DNA of 64,000 nucleotides from Caballeronia hypogeia (GTDB lineage Bacteria > Pseudomonadota > Gammaproteobacteria > Burkholderiales > Burkholderiaceae): assembly GCF_001544875.2 (NCBI RefSeq), contig NZ_FCOA02000032.1:18819-82818 (forward strand), in the 5' to 3' direction. This document shows, in pieces, positions 17,489 to 25,683 of this stretch. A program made the position numbers and the translations under genes. Below the pieces are notes generated by a model. That model worked only from the letters and a program-made list of their open reading frames with translations. It ran no database searches and had not been told where the DNA came from. Numbering within the stretch: position 1 is the stretch's first letter; every line of letters starts with the position of its first letter.

Positions 17489-18468
17489 TTCTTCAATACG
17501 TCCGGATTGATCGGGTTAGGCGGATTGCCCGCACGCGGTCCTTCGCCCAGCGCGGCAATGAGGTTGTCGGTGGCGAGATTGGCCATCGCGCGGCGCGTGC
17601 CTAAGGTCGCGCTCGCGATATGCGGCGTCAGCACGACATTGTCGAGCACGAGGAAGTCCGGGTTGAAGTTCGGCTCGCCTTCGAACACGTCGATGCCCGC
17701 AGCCGCGATGCGGTTCTCGCGCAGCGCGACAATCAACGCCGCGTCATCCACGATGCCGCCGCGCGCGATGTTGGTGAGCGTGGCCGTGGGCTTCATCAGC
17801 GCGAGCTCGGCCGCGCCGATCGTGTGATGGCTCGCCTTCGAATACGGCACGACCAGCACGACGTGATCCGCGCGCCTGAGCAGGTCTTCCTTCGACGCAT
17901 ACTCGGCGTTCAACTCCGCCTCGATATCCGGCGCGACGCGCGAGCGATTGTGATACATCACGCGCATGTTGAAACCCTTCGCCCGTCGCGCGAGCGCTTG
18001 CCCGATGCGTCCCATGCCGATCACACCGAGCGTCGAGCCATAGACATCCGCGCCCAGGAACGAGTCGAACGACCACTTCTGCCACTTGCCCGCGCGCAGA
18101 TAGTGTTCGGATTCCGTGACGCGGCGCGCCGCCGCCATCATCAGCGCCCAGCCGAAATCGGCGGTGGTTTCGTTCAGCACGTCGGGCGTGTTGGTGCCGA
18201 GCACGCCGTGCGCGTCGAACGCCTGCATGTCGAAGTTGTTGTAGCCAACCGCCATGTTCGCGACGACCTTCAGGTTCGGCGCGCCGGCCAGCTCCTTCTC
18301 GCCGACCCACTCGCCCGCGGTGAAGGCGCCGTCGCGATCGGCGAGGCGACGCGCGAATTCTTCCTGTGGAAGGACGTCGCCCAGGTTCACGTCGACATCG
18401 AAATGTTGTTTCAGGCGCTCGATCACATCGGGGAACGTGGGACGTGCGACAAGTACCTTCTTCTTCAT
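17485..18468 (-). CDS. D-2-hydroxyacid dehydrogenase (glyoxylate/hydroxypyruvate reductase type)
   Basis: The 327-residue enzyme belongs to the NAD(P)-dependent D-isomer 2-hydroxyacid dehydrogenases. The dinucleotide motif is GVIGMGRIG. The catalytic Arg (NIARGG), Glu (EGEPN) and His (TPHIAS) are all present. The sequence is closest in pattern to GhrB/GyaR glyoxylate reductases, which reduce glyoxylate or hydroxypyruvate. It sits three bases after the transporter gene and overlaps rmuC, so it shares a transcript with the antiporter and the LUD protein. Substrate is inferred, not shown. Confidence 0.92.
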   Translation of the reverse strand: MKKKVLVARPTFPDVIERLKQHFDVDVNLGDVLPQEEFARRLADRDGAFTAGEWVGEKELAGAPNLKVVANMAVGYNNFDMQAFDAHGVLGTNTPDVLNETTADFGWALMMAAARRVTESEHYLRAGKWQKWSFDSFLGADVYGSTLGVIGMGRIGQALARRAKGFNMRVMYHNRSRVAPDIEAELNAEYASKEDLLRRADHVVLVVPYSKASHHTIGAAELALMKPTATLTNIARGGIVDDAALIVALRENRIAAAGIDVFEGEPNFNPDFLVLDNVVLTPHIASATLGTRRAMANLATDNLIAALGEGPRAGNPPNPINPDVLKK

Positions 18469-18471
18469 CGG

Positions 18472-19890
18472 TCACTCCTGAAAGAATAGCCAGCCCAGAA
18501 CGGCGAAAAGCGGCAGAAGGACGATGCCCGACCACGCCATATAGCCGAAGAAGCTCGGCATGCGCACGCCGCGCGATTCCGCGATCGCCTTCACCATGAA
18601 ATTCGGCGCATTGCCGATATACGTGTTCGCGCCCATGAAGACCGCGCCGGCCGAGATGGCGGCGAGCGTCGTGGCGTCCGTGGTCATCAACGTGTGGGCG
18701 TCGCCGCCCGCGAGATTGAAGAACACGAGATAGGTCGGCGCGTTGTCGAGAAACGATGACAAGAGACCCGTTGCCCAGAAATAGGCGATATCGACCGGCT
18801 TGCCTTGCCCGTTCGAGACCGCGTGCACGATGCCCGCGAACGCGCCCGCCTCGCCCGCGCGCAGGATGGTGATGACCGGCGCGATGGTCACGAAGATCGC
18901 GGCGAACAGCTTCGCCACTTCCTCGATGGGCGCCCAGTCGAACGCGTTACCCGCGCGCGCGTTTTTCGGCGTCAGCGCGAGCGACGCCAGCAGCACGACA
19001 ACAAGCAGCACGTCGCGCGCGAGATTCTGCAACTGGACCTGTGTGCCGAAGACATCGAACGCGATGCCCGGTTTCCACACGCCGCTCATCAGCACCAGCG
19101 CGACGATCGCCGCGAGCAGCGCGAAGTTGATCTTGCCGTCGATGCCGAGCGCCGGCGTATCGGGCGTCGGATCGAGAAACGCGGGACGCGCGTCGCGCCT
19201 GCGCCAGTAGTAGCTGTCGAGCAGATAGAACACCGTGAGCAGCACGGCGCAGACGAATAGCATGGGCAGCGCGAGATGCAGCGTCGTCCAGAAGAAGCCG
19301 ACGCCGTTCAGAAATCCGAGGAACAGCGGCGGGTCGCCGAGCGGCGTGAGCGAGCCGCCCGCGTTCGCGACCAGAAAGATGAAGAACACGACGACATGCA
19401 CCGCATGCTTGCGATTGTCGTTCGCGCGCAGGAGCGGCCGGATCAGCAGCATGGCCGCGCCGGTCGTGCCCATAATGCTCGCGAGCGCCGTGCCGAGCGC
19501 GAGCAGGCCGGTGTTGAGACGCGCCGAGCCGTGCAGATTGCCGCGCACGCAGATGCCGCCCGCAACCGTATACAGCGACGTCAGCAGGATGATGAACGGC
19601 ACGTATTCTTCGAGCATCGCGTGGGCCAGCACGCCGCCCGCCGTGCCGATGCCGAAAACGAGCGCAAACGGCGCGAGGAAGGCAAGCGTCCACGCGGCCG
19701 CGATCTTGCCGAAGTGGTGATGCCAGAGCTTCGGTGCGACGAGCGGGAACACCGCGATCGACAACAGAACGCCGATGAACGGAATGCCCCACGTTGCCGG
19801 GAGCGCCGCGCCGTCCAGAGTTGCAGCGGCAACCGGCGCGCACAGTGTCGCGAGCGTTGCGCATACGGCGCCGGCAAGGAAACGCTGCAT
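18472..19890 (-). CDS. Na+/H+ antiporter-type transporter (ion transporter superfamily)
   Basis: The 472-residue protein has an N-terminal signal-like helix, then about 11-12 membrane helices. Conserved features of the NhaD/ArsB-like ion transporters are present: TTGAAMLLIRPLLRAN, NAGGSLTPLGDPPLFLGFL, and a second half with SSFLDNAPTYLVFFNLAGG and GANTYIGNAPNFMVKAIAE. This inverted-repeat pattern is shared by sodium/proton antiporters and dicarboxylate carriers, so the ion or substrate is uncertain. The ATG at 19890 lies five bases after the LUD gene stop; upstream frame is that gene's shadow. It is in an operon with a hydroxyacid dehydrogenase. Confidence 0.9.
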   Translation of the reverse strand: MQRFLAGAVCATLATLCAPVAAATLDGAALPATWGIPFIGVLLSIAVFPLVAPKLWHHHFGKIAAAWTLAFLAPFALVFGIGTAGGVLAHAMLEEYVPFIILLTSLYTVAGGICVRGNLHGSARLNTGLLALGTALASIMGTTGAAMLLIRPLLRANDNRKHAVHVVVFFIFLVANAGGSLTPLGDPPLFLGFLNGVGFFWTTLHLALPMLFVCAVLLTVFYLLDSYYWRRRDARPAFLDPTPDTPALGIDGKINFALLAAIVALVLMSGVWKPGIAFDVFGTQVQLQNLARDVLLVVVLLASLALTPKNARAGNAFDWAPIEEVAKLFAAIFVTIAPVITILRAGEAGAFAGIVHAVSNGQGKPVDIAYFWATGLLSSFLDNAPTYLVFFNLAGGDAHTLMTTDATTLAAISAGAVFMGANTYIGNAPNFMVKAIAESRGVRMPSFFGYMAWSGIVLLPLFAVLGWLFFQE

Positions 19891-19895
19891 CGGGC

Positions 19896-20567
19896 TCAGG
19901 CCCCGCGCACCACGATCACATGCACGCGATACGGCCCGTGAGCCCCGAGCACGATGGTCTGCTCGATATCGCCCGTGCGCGACGGTCCCGACACGAAGTT
20001 CACCGCGCGCGGCAACTCGCCCCGCTCGGCACGGATGAGCGCAAACGCGTCTTCGTGCGCCGCGACGACACGCGAGGCCGGCACGACGGCGATATGCGTC
20101 TCCGGCAGAAGCGCGCCGGATGCGGGCGTCTCGACGCCGGACAGCAGCACGAGCGAACCGGTTTCGGCCGTCGCGCAGAAACAGCCGGTGATGCCGACGA
20201 GATCTGCGTCCTCGGGTCTGCGCAGCGACGCATTGATGCCCGCCTGCGTCCACGGCAGCGTGCTGAGCGCGGGCCACGCGACGACATCGGTGGAAAGATC
20301 GAGAGACTGGAGATAGCGCGCGGCTTCACGCGGCGCGTCGTCGAGCGCTTCGACTTCGGCGACGGTCGTGGCAAGACGCTCGGCTTCCAGACGGAAACGC
20401 GCGATCAGTTCGTCCCGCGTTTGTGGCAGCGGCGGACGCGGCCCGGCGGGATGACGCGTCACGTAGTCGTCCGCCGCCGCGCGCTCGGCATCCGTCGACG
20501 TGCCGTGACGGCCCTGCGCACTGCGTATGCGCGCGAGAATATTGCGGCGCGCGGCCGATGTATCCAT
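19896..20567 (-). CDS. LUD-domain (LutC/YkgG family) protein
   Basis: The 223-residue protein is a paralogue of LutC, the third subunit-like protein of L-lactate oxidation. It has the N-terminal RRNILARIRSA helix and the core GITGCFCATAETGSLVLLSG and ALIRAERGELPRAVNFVSGPSRTGDIEQTIVLGAHGP, which are diagnostic of LUD domains. It is not next to lutAB, though a full lutABC lies 2.3 kb away. Here it leads a run with the antiporter, a 2-hydroxyacid dehydrogenase and rmuC. Its enzymatic role is unknown. Confidence 0.9.
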   Translation of the reverse strand: MDTSAARRNILARIRSAQGRHGTSTDAERAAADDYVTRHPAGPRPPLPQTRDELIARFRLEAERLATTVAEVEALDDAPREAARYLQSLDLSTDVVAWPALSTLPWTQAGINASLRRPEDADLVGITGCFCATAETGSLVLLSGVETPASGALLPETHIAVVPASRVVAAHEDAFALIRAERGELPRAVNFVSGPSRTGDIEQTIVLGAHGPYRVHVIVVRGA

Positions 20568-20701
20568 GGTGCCGTCCTTTTGGTTGCGTGCGTGGAATGC
20601 GTGCGCGTCGGGCAGATCAGCGACGCGTACGAATTATAGCGAGCGATCCCCACGCACGAACCTCGGCCGAATGGCCTAGGACGAACGCGCAAAAAGCGCG
20701 C

Positions 20702-21892
20702 TCAGCTTTCCTCGACCGGCTGCTCGATGCCGAATACCTGACGCAGATAGGCGAGATAAGCCTTGTCATCGCACATGTTCTTACCCGGCGAATCCGAGAG
20801 CTTCGCTACCGGCTGACCGTTGCAGCGGACCATCTTGACGACGATCTGCAGCGGCTGATAGCCGAGATCGTTGGTGAGGTTCGTGCCGACGCCGAATGCG
20901 AGCTGGCAGCGTCCGCGAAAGCGCTCGTACAGTTGCAGCACTTTCGGGATGTCGAGCGCGTCGGAAAACACGAGCACCTTGGTGCGCGGGTCGCAGCGGT
21001 TTTCTTCGTAATGCTTGAGCAGGCGCTCACCCCAGTCGAACGGATCGCCGGAATCGTGGCGCGCGCCGTCGAAGAGCTTGCAGAAGTACATGTCGAAGTC
21101 GCGCAGGAACGCCTTCATGCCGTACACATCCGACAGCGCGATGCCCAGGTCGCCGCGATATTCCTTCGCCCACATCTCGAAGCCGAAGATCTGCGAATCG
21201 CGCAGGCGCGGCCCCAGCGCCTGACATGCCTGCAAGTATTCGTGCGCCATCGTGCCGAGCGGCCGCAGACCGTGCTTCATCGCGTAGAAGACGTTGCTCG
21301 TGCCGGCGAACTGCGCGCCGAGCTTGTCTTTCAGCGTCAGCACGACTTCTTCGTGCCACTGGCCCGAGAAGCGGCGGCGCGTGCCGTAATCGGCGATCTT
21401 GCAGTCGGAATATTCGGGCGGTGTGGCGAGCAGCTTGATCTTGTCGCGCAGGCGCTCGCGGCCGGTTTCGAACTCGGGCTTGCGCTGCGTGTTGCGGAAA
21501 TAGACTTCGTTGACGATCGCCAGCACGGGAATTTCGAAAAGGATCGTATGCAGCCACGGCCCTTCGATTTCGATATCGATTTCGCCATTTTTCTTCGGCG
21601 ACGGCGAGATGCGGATGGACTTCTCGTTCAGATGAAAGAGCGCGAGGAAGTCGATGAAATCGCTCTTGATGAAGCGCATGCGCCGCAGATGGTCGAGCTC
21701 CTCTTCCTCGAAGCGCAGGTTGCAGAGCTGGCGCACTTCGTCGCGAATCTCGTCGATGTACGGCACGAGATCGACGTTGGGCGTGCGGCAGCGGAAGCGA
21801 TATTCGACGTGCGCCGCGGGGAAATGATGCAGCACGACCTGCATCATGGTGAACTTGTAGAGGTCGGTATCGAGCAGCGAATTGATGATCAT
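20702..21892 (-). CDS. pncB: nicotinate phosphoribosyltransferase
   Basis: PncB converts nicotinate and PRPP to nicotinate mononucleotide in NAD salvage. The 396-residue protein starts MIINSLLDTDLYKFTMMQ, the family N-terminus, and contains LGTMAHE with the His that is phosphorylated, the sugar-phosphate site KLSDSPGKNM, and VFSDALDIPKVL. A GTG codon at 21913 would add seven residues, but the ATG fits the family better. The gene stands alone between the LUD gene and fdxA and is read away from both. Confidence 0.95.
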   Translation of the reverse strand: MIINSLLDTDLYKFTMMQVVLHHFPAAHVEYRFRCRTPNVDLVPYIDEIRDEVRQLCNLRFEEEELDHLRRMRFIKSDFIDFLALFHLNEKSIRISPSPKKNGEIDIEIEGPWLHTILFEIPVLAIVNEVYFRNTQRKPEFETGRERLRDKIKLLATPPEYSDCKIADYGTRRRFSGQWHEEVVLTLKDKLGAQFAGTSNVFYAMKHGLRPLGTMAHEYLQACQALGPRLRDSQIFGFEMWAKEYRGDLGIALSDVYGMKAFLRDFDMYFCKLFDGARHDSGDPFDWGERLLKHYEENRCDPRTKVLVFSDALDIPKVLQLYERFRGRCQLAFGVGTNLTNDLGYQPLQIVVKMVRCNGQPVAKLSDSPGKNMCDDKAYLAYLRQVFGIEQPVEES

Positions 21893-22157
21893 GGTTCTGA
21901 CTGGAACATCCACGCGAATTGGCCGCGAGCCTTTGTGCCTTTAGGGTCATGTTACCCGAATGTGCGCATCGGCATGACGCACGGCCGGCCTCTCGCGACG
22001 CCGCATACATTAATCACGAATCTATATAAGGCGCGCCGCGCCGCGCGTGCGCCCGCTTTTACCGTTACGCTACAATATGCGTTTCGGCAAGCGCACCTCC
22101 CGGCCCATGTAGCCGCCCAGGGCGTTGCCCCCACGAATTCCGCATGCAGGAGCCTGA

Positions 22158-22481
22158 ATGACTCACGTTGTGACCGAAAGCTGCATCAAGTGCAAGTACA
22201 CCGATTGCGTGGACGTGTGCCCGGTGGATTGCTTCCGCGAAGGTCCCAACTTTCTCGCGATCGATCCGGACGAATGCATCGACTGCGCCGTGTGCGTGGC
22301 CGAATGCCCGGTGAACGCGATCTACGCCGAAGAGGACGTGCCCTCGGACCAGCAGCACTTCACCGAACTCAACGCCGATCTCGCGCGCAACTGGCCGAGC
22401 ATCACCAAGACCAAAGGATCGCTGCCGGAAGCGGACGAGTTCAAGGACGTCAAGGACAAGCTCAATCTGCTTGAGCGTTGA
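22158..22481 (+). CDS. fdxA: seven-iron ferredoxin FdxA
   Basis: FdxA is a small electron carrier with one [3Fe-4S] and one [4Fe-4S] cluster. The 107-residue protein has nine cysteines at 9, 12, 17, 21, 25, 40, 43, 46 and 50, in the CPVDCF and CIDCAVCVAECP arrangement of the Azotobacter-type 7Fe ferredoxins. The C-terminal half (about 60-107) is the family's helical extension. The ribosome site AGGAG precedes the ATG. A TACAAT box lies about 80 bases upstream. Its redox partner is not evident from neighbours. Confidence 0.95.
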   Translation: MTHVVTESCIKCKYTDCVDVCPVDCFREGPNFLAIDPDECIDCAVCVAECPVNAIYAEEDVPSDQQHFTELNADLARNWPSITKTKGSLPEADEFKDVKDKLNLLER

Positions 22482-22548
22482 TCGGCGGCGTTCGCGTTCC
22501 TGGTCCTCGTCGATTGCAACAAAATGCGTATCGAATGAAGATTGAGCG

Positions 22549-22577
22549 TTGACACGCTGGCGGCAGCCCCCTATAAT
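22549..22577 (+). promoter_or_regulatory. consensus sigma-70 promoter of tRNA-Asn
   Basis: TTGACA (22549-22554) and TATAAT (22572-22577) are both exact consensus hexamers with the optimal 17-base spacer. Transcription should begin near 22584, about 16 bases before the mature tRNA. Confidence 0.93.
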
Positions 22578-22599
22578 TTCGCTTCTCTGCTGTAGATGT

Positions 22600-22675
22600 T
22601 CCCCGATAGCTCAGTCGGTAGAGCGCCGGACTGTTAATCCGTAGGTCCCTGGTTCGAGCCCAGGTCGGGGAGCCA
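22600..22675 (+). tRNA. tRNA-Asn (anticodon GTT)
   Basis: The 76-base sequence folds as a standard cloverleaf. The acceptor TCCCCGA pairs with TCGGGGA, the D-arm contains AGCTCAGTCGGTAGAGC, the anticodon loop CTGTTAA has GTT at 22633-22635, and the T-arm has GGTTCGAGCC. The CCA end is encoded. It has its own consensus promoter and terminator, so it is a single-gene unit. Confidence 0.98.
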
Positions 22676-22687
22676 AAAGGCTTCAGT

Positions 22688-22723
22688 AAAAAGCCCAGTC
22701 GAAAGACTGGGCTTTTTGTTTTT
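22688..22723 (+). terminator. rho-independent terminator of tRNA-Asn
   Basis: AAAAAGCCCAGTC pairs with GACTGGGCTTTTT around a GAAA tetraloop, followed by further T. It ends the tRNA transcript. Confidence 0.95.
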
Positions 22724-22837
22724 CTGCCCTCCGGCTCGTTGGCAAGCGGCTGGAAGCGTGGAACCGGACCGTGTATTTCTTCGTGAAGTGGCTGCTGTTC
22801 GGCATCGCGGTGGCCATTTTCCGGCGATAGTGATCTT

Positions 22838-23419
22838 TCAGGCCAACCAGACCACCGTCAGCGAGCGTACGCCCTGCGCACCGCGAATCAATACGCCTTC
22901 GATATCGGCCGTCGCCGACGGTCCGGTCACGAGGGTCGCGTAACGCGCGGACTTGAAATCGTCGCGCCGGTACACCTGCTGCAAACCTTCGACCATCTGC
23001 GCCGGATCGAGCAACACGACGAGATGTTGCGCGAGATAGCCGATCGCGTTCACCACGTATTCCCGCTCGCTGAACCACACCGAGCCCGTCTCCGCCACGC
23101 CAAAGCGCGCCCTTACGACGCCCACATCGACATCTTCGAGCGACGCAGGCACGGTGTCCGCCGACAACGCGCGATTGCCTTCGATCCCGGGCACCGCCGA
23201 CGCCACGATCGCATCGGGGCCGAAACGCGAGGCGATCATCGCTTTCACTTCATCGAGCGAAGACGCTTCAATGCACGTTCCGCCCATCGGTGCGAGCGCG
23301 GCTGTGAAGCGCTCGCGCAGGCCGCCTTCGGGCGATGGAAAAACGGGCACATCGGGACGCGGCCGCGACGCCGGTTGCGCCGCGCGAATCTTCGATAAAA
23401 ACGCTTCGCGAGTCGTCAT
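22838..23419 (-). CDS. lutC: lactate utilization protein LutC
   Basis: LutC is the LUD-domain component of the LutABC L-lactate oxidising system. The 193-residue protein has TREAFLSKIRAAQ at the N-terminus and the core VRARFGVAETGSVWFSE and YATLVTGPSATADIEGVLIRGAQG. The ATG at 23419 overlaps the lutB stop by four bases; a GTG-type start upstream would add ten residues inside lutB. It is the last gene of lutABC and about 115 bases from the tRNA terminator on the other strand. Confidence 0.93.
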   Translation of the reverse strand: MTTREAFLSKIRAAQPASRPRPDVPVFPSPEGGLRERFTAALAPMGGTCIEASSLDEVKAMIASRFGPDAIVASAVPGIEGNRALSADTVPASLEDVDVGVVRARFGVAETGSVWFSEREYVVNAIGYLAQHLVVLLDPAQMVEGLQQVYRRDDFKSARYATLVTGPSATADIEGVLIRGAQGVRSLTVVWLA

Positions 23420-24819
23420 TTGGCAGGCTTCCTGTTTTTCTTGTACCACTCGTGAAAGGTCTCGGCGGGCGCTTCGGGCAGGTCGCGCCCGCGTCCCCAG
23501 ATGTTGAGCGGGTTGTACAGCACGAAATTGGGCAGCCGCTTCAGCGCTCCGCCGAGCGACGCCACCGTTGCGCGATAAAGCGTCGGACTCGCGAGCAGGC
23601 GCCCCGCCATCTTCAGCACTTCCTGCTTCACGAACGGCACTTCATGCTTTTCCGCGATCACCGCGCGCCATTTGTAAATCTGCTCGTGAATGTTCACCTT
23701 CACCGGACAGACGTTGGTGCAACTGCCGTTCATCGTCGAGGCGAAGGGCAGCGCGCTATAGCGCTTGAGATCGTAGGTCGGATTGATGATCGCGCCGATC
23801 GGCCCGGAATACGTGCCGCCATAGGACAACCCGCCGCTTCGCCGATACACCGGGCACGTATTCATGCAAGCGCCGCAACGGATGCACTTGAGCGAGAACC
23901 AGAAGTCATCCATCGCGAGGCGTTCGGAGCGGCCGTTGTCGACGAGGATGAAGTGCATCTCCGTGCCTGGACGCGGCGCGCGAAAGTGCGACGTGTATTG
24001 CGTGATCGGCGAGCCGAGCGCGCTGCGCGACAGCATGCGCACGAACACGCCGAGATCGGCGACGCTCGGAATCAGCTTCTCGATGCCGATCGATGCGATA
24101 TGCAGCGGCGGCACGTTCGCGGAAAGATCCGCGTTGCCCTCGTTCGTGCACACGACGACCGTGCCCGTGTCCGCCACCGCGAAGTTGCAGCCGGTCATGC
24201 CCGCCGTCTTCTCGCGCACGAAATACGGCCGCGTGTTCATGCGCTGGCTTTCGGCGAGATAGTGGATGTCGCTATTCTTCGGATCGGTGCCGATGGTCTT
24301 GCCGAACAGTTCGGCCACGTCCGCGCGCAACTTGTGCACGGCCGGCACGACCATGTGACTCGGGTCTTGATGATCGAGCTGCTGGATGCGCTCGCCCAGA
24401 TCGGTCTCCATGACCGTGATGCCGCGCGGCTCGAGATAGTCGCGCATGTAGCATTCGTCGGTGAGCATCGACTTGCTTTTGACGAGCGAGGTCATGCCGC
24501 GTGCGCTCATCAACTGGTAGACGATTTCGTTGTGTTCCTGCGCATTGGCGGCGAAATGCACGACGACGCCGTTCTTTTCCGCCTGATCGACGAACTGTGC
24601 GATGTAATCGGCGAGATTGGACAGCGTGTGTTCCTTGATGGCCGATGCGAGATCACGCATCGTCTCCCATTCGGGAATGCCGTGCGCCTGCGCGTCGCGC
24701 TTGGAACGCAGGTCCCACAGGCGCTTGTCGTGAAACGCGACATGATCGGGCTTCTGCAGGAACGCGCCCGCGGCTTTCGCGTGATCGATCCGAACGGTCT
24801 TGCTCACGGGTTTGCTCAT
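23416..24819 (-). CDS. lutB: lactate utilization iron-sulfur protein LutB
   Basis: LutB couples lactate oxidation to the electron chain. The 467-residue protein has a LUD domain in the N-terminal two thirds (MTGCNFAVADTGTVVVCTNEGN) and two ferredoxin-type cluster motifs: CIRCGACMNTCPVYR near 312-326, and a second with CTNVCPVKV near 364-372. A C-terminal LutB-specific segment follows (about 380-467). The ATG at 24819 overlaps the lutA stop and the lutC start overlaps its own stop, so all three are coupled. Confidence 0.95.
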   Translation of the reverse strand: MSKPVSKTVRIDHAKAAGAFLQKPDHVAFHDKRLWDLRSKRDAQAHGIPEWETMRDLASAIKEHTLSNLADYIAQFVDQAEKNGVVVHFAANAQEHNEIVYQLMSARGMTSLVKSKSMLTDECYMRDYLEPRGITVMETDLGERIQQLDHQDPSHMVVPAVHKLRADVAELFGKTIGTDPKNSDIHYLAESQRMNTRPYFVREKTAGMTGCNFAVADTGTVVVCTNEGNADLSANVPPLHIASIGIEKLIPSVADLGVFVRMLSRSALGSPITQYTSHFRAPRPGTEMHFILVDNGRSERLAMDDFWFSLKCIRCGACMNTCPVYRRSGGLSYGGTYSGPIGAIINPTYDLKRYSALPFASTMNGSCTNVCPVKVNIHEQIYKWRAVIAEKHEVPFVKQEVLKMAGRLLASPTLYRATVASLGGALKRLPNFVLYNPLNIWGRGRDLPEAPAETFHEWYKKNRKPAK

Positions 24820-25559
24820 CCTCGCACTCCGTTCAGAACCTGCGCGATGTGGATGAACTTCGCATCGAGCTTCATGCGTTCCGCGCAACCTTGCTGATGC
24901 ATCAGGCACGACATGTCGCCCGAGACGATGTACTCCGCGCCCGCGCCGACGTGATCGCGCACCTTGTCCTGTCCCATGCGCACGGACACGGCTTCCTCCG
25001 TCACCGAAAACGTGCCGCCGAAGCCGCAACATTCGTCGGGACGCGCGGGCGTCACGAACTCGATGCCCTTCACGCCGTCGAGCAGCGCGCGCGGCTTCGA
25101 ATACGGCGTGCCCGCCACTTCCGAATTCGATGTCTCGCGCAGATGCCGCACTGCGCTGCAACTGTTGTGCAACCCTACGCGATGCGGAAACTCGGCCCAC
25201 GGGAATTCGCGCACCTTCAACACGTCGTGCAGGAACTCGACGAGTTCATAGGTATTGCGACGCACCTTCTGCACGTCGCTGGTCTGCTCGATCGAGGTGA
25301 AATGCTCGCGCACGTGATGCGTGCAACTCGCGGAAGGCCCGACCACGTAATCGTAGTCGGCGAAATTGCGGGCGAACACGCGCTCGGCGCCGGCCGCCTC
25401 CTTGTGCGCGCCGCTGTTGGCCATGGGCTGGCCGCAGCAGGTCTGGTCCTGCGGATAATCCACGTCCAGCCCCAGACGCTCGAGCAATTCGAGCGTGGCG
25501 ATTCCGACTTGCGGATAGAACGCGTCGATGAAACAGGGAACGAACAGGGCGACTTTCAT
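24816..25559 (-). CDS. lutA: lactate utilization CCG-domain protein LutA
   Basis: LutA is a cysteine-rich protein of the CCG family related to heterodisulfide reductase subunits and glycolate oxidase GlcF. The 247-residue protein shows both CCG boxes, DQTCCGQPMANSG near 41-53 and DECCGFGGTFSV near 176-187, plus C-terminal SGDMSCLMHQQG. It leads lutABC. Between it and the divergent regulator lies a perfect palindrome that fits a GntR-family operator. The start matches the family N-terminus MKVALFVPCFIDAFYP. Confidence 0.95.
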   Translation of the reverse strand: MKVALFVPCFIDAFYPQVGIATLELLERLGLDVDYPQDQTCCGQPMANSGAHKEAAGAERVFARNFADYDYVVGPSASCTHHVREHFTSIEQTSDVQKVRRNTYELVEFLHDVLKVREFPWAEFPHRVGLHNSCSAVRHLRETSNSEVAGTPYSKPRALLDGVKGIEFVTPARPDECCGFGGTFSVTEEAVSVRMGQDKVRDHVGAGAEYIVSGDMSCLMHQQGCAERMKLDAKFIHIAQVLNGVRG

Positions 25560-25597
25560 GGAGTCCGATGAGAAGTTGAGCGGAGATTTTTGGTAAG

Positions 25598-25612
25598 CTT
25601 GGTCTGACCAAG
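25598..25612. promoter_or_regulatory. GntR/FadR-type operator between lutABC and its regulator
   Basis: CTTGGTC-T-GACCAAG is a perfect 7-1-7 palindrome in the divergent lutA/regulator gap. It contains the TTGGTNNNACCAA pattern bound by lactate- and pyruvate-responsive members of the FadR subfamily such as LldR and PdhR. An extra TTGGTA half-site lies about 10 bases away. Confidence 0.8.
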
Positions 25613-25683
25613 ACTTTAATGAGATGGCTCTTTCGTGTCAAACTCGGGGCATTCCGGAGTTTTACCCCTCAATTGCATCGAAG

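Noticed and set aside
20423..22474. A 683-codon plus-strand frame across pncB and fdxA
   Set aside because: It is antisense to pncB, then out of frame over fdxA, and has no domain pattern; both real genes are certain.
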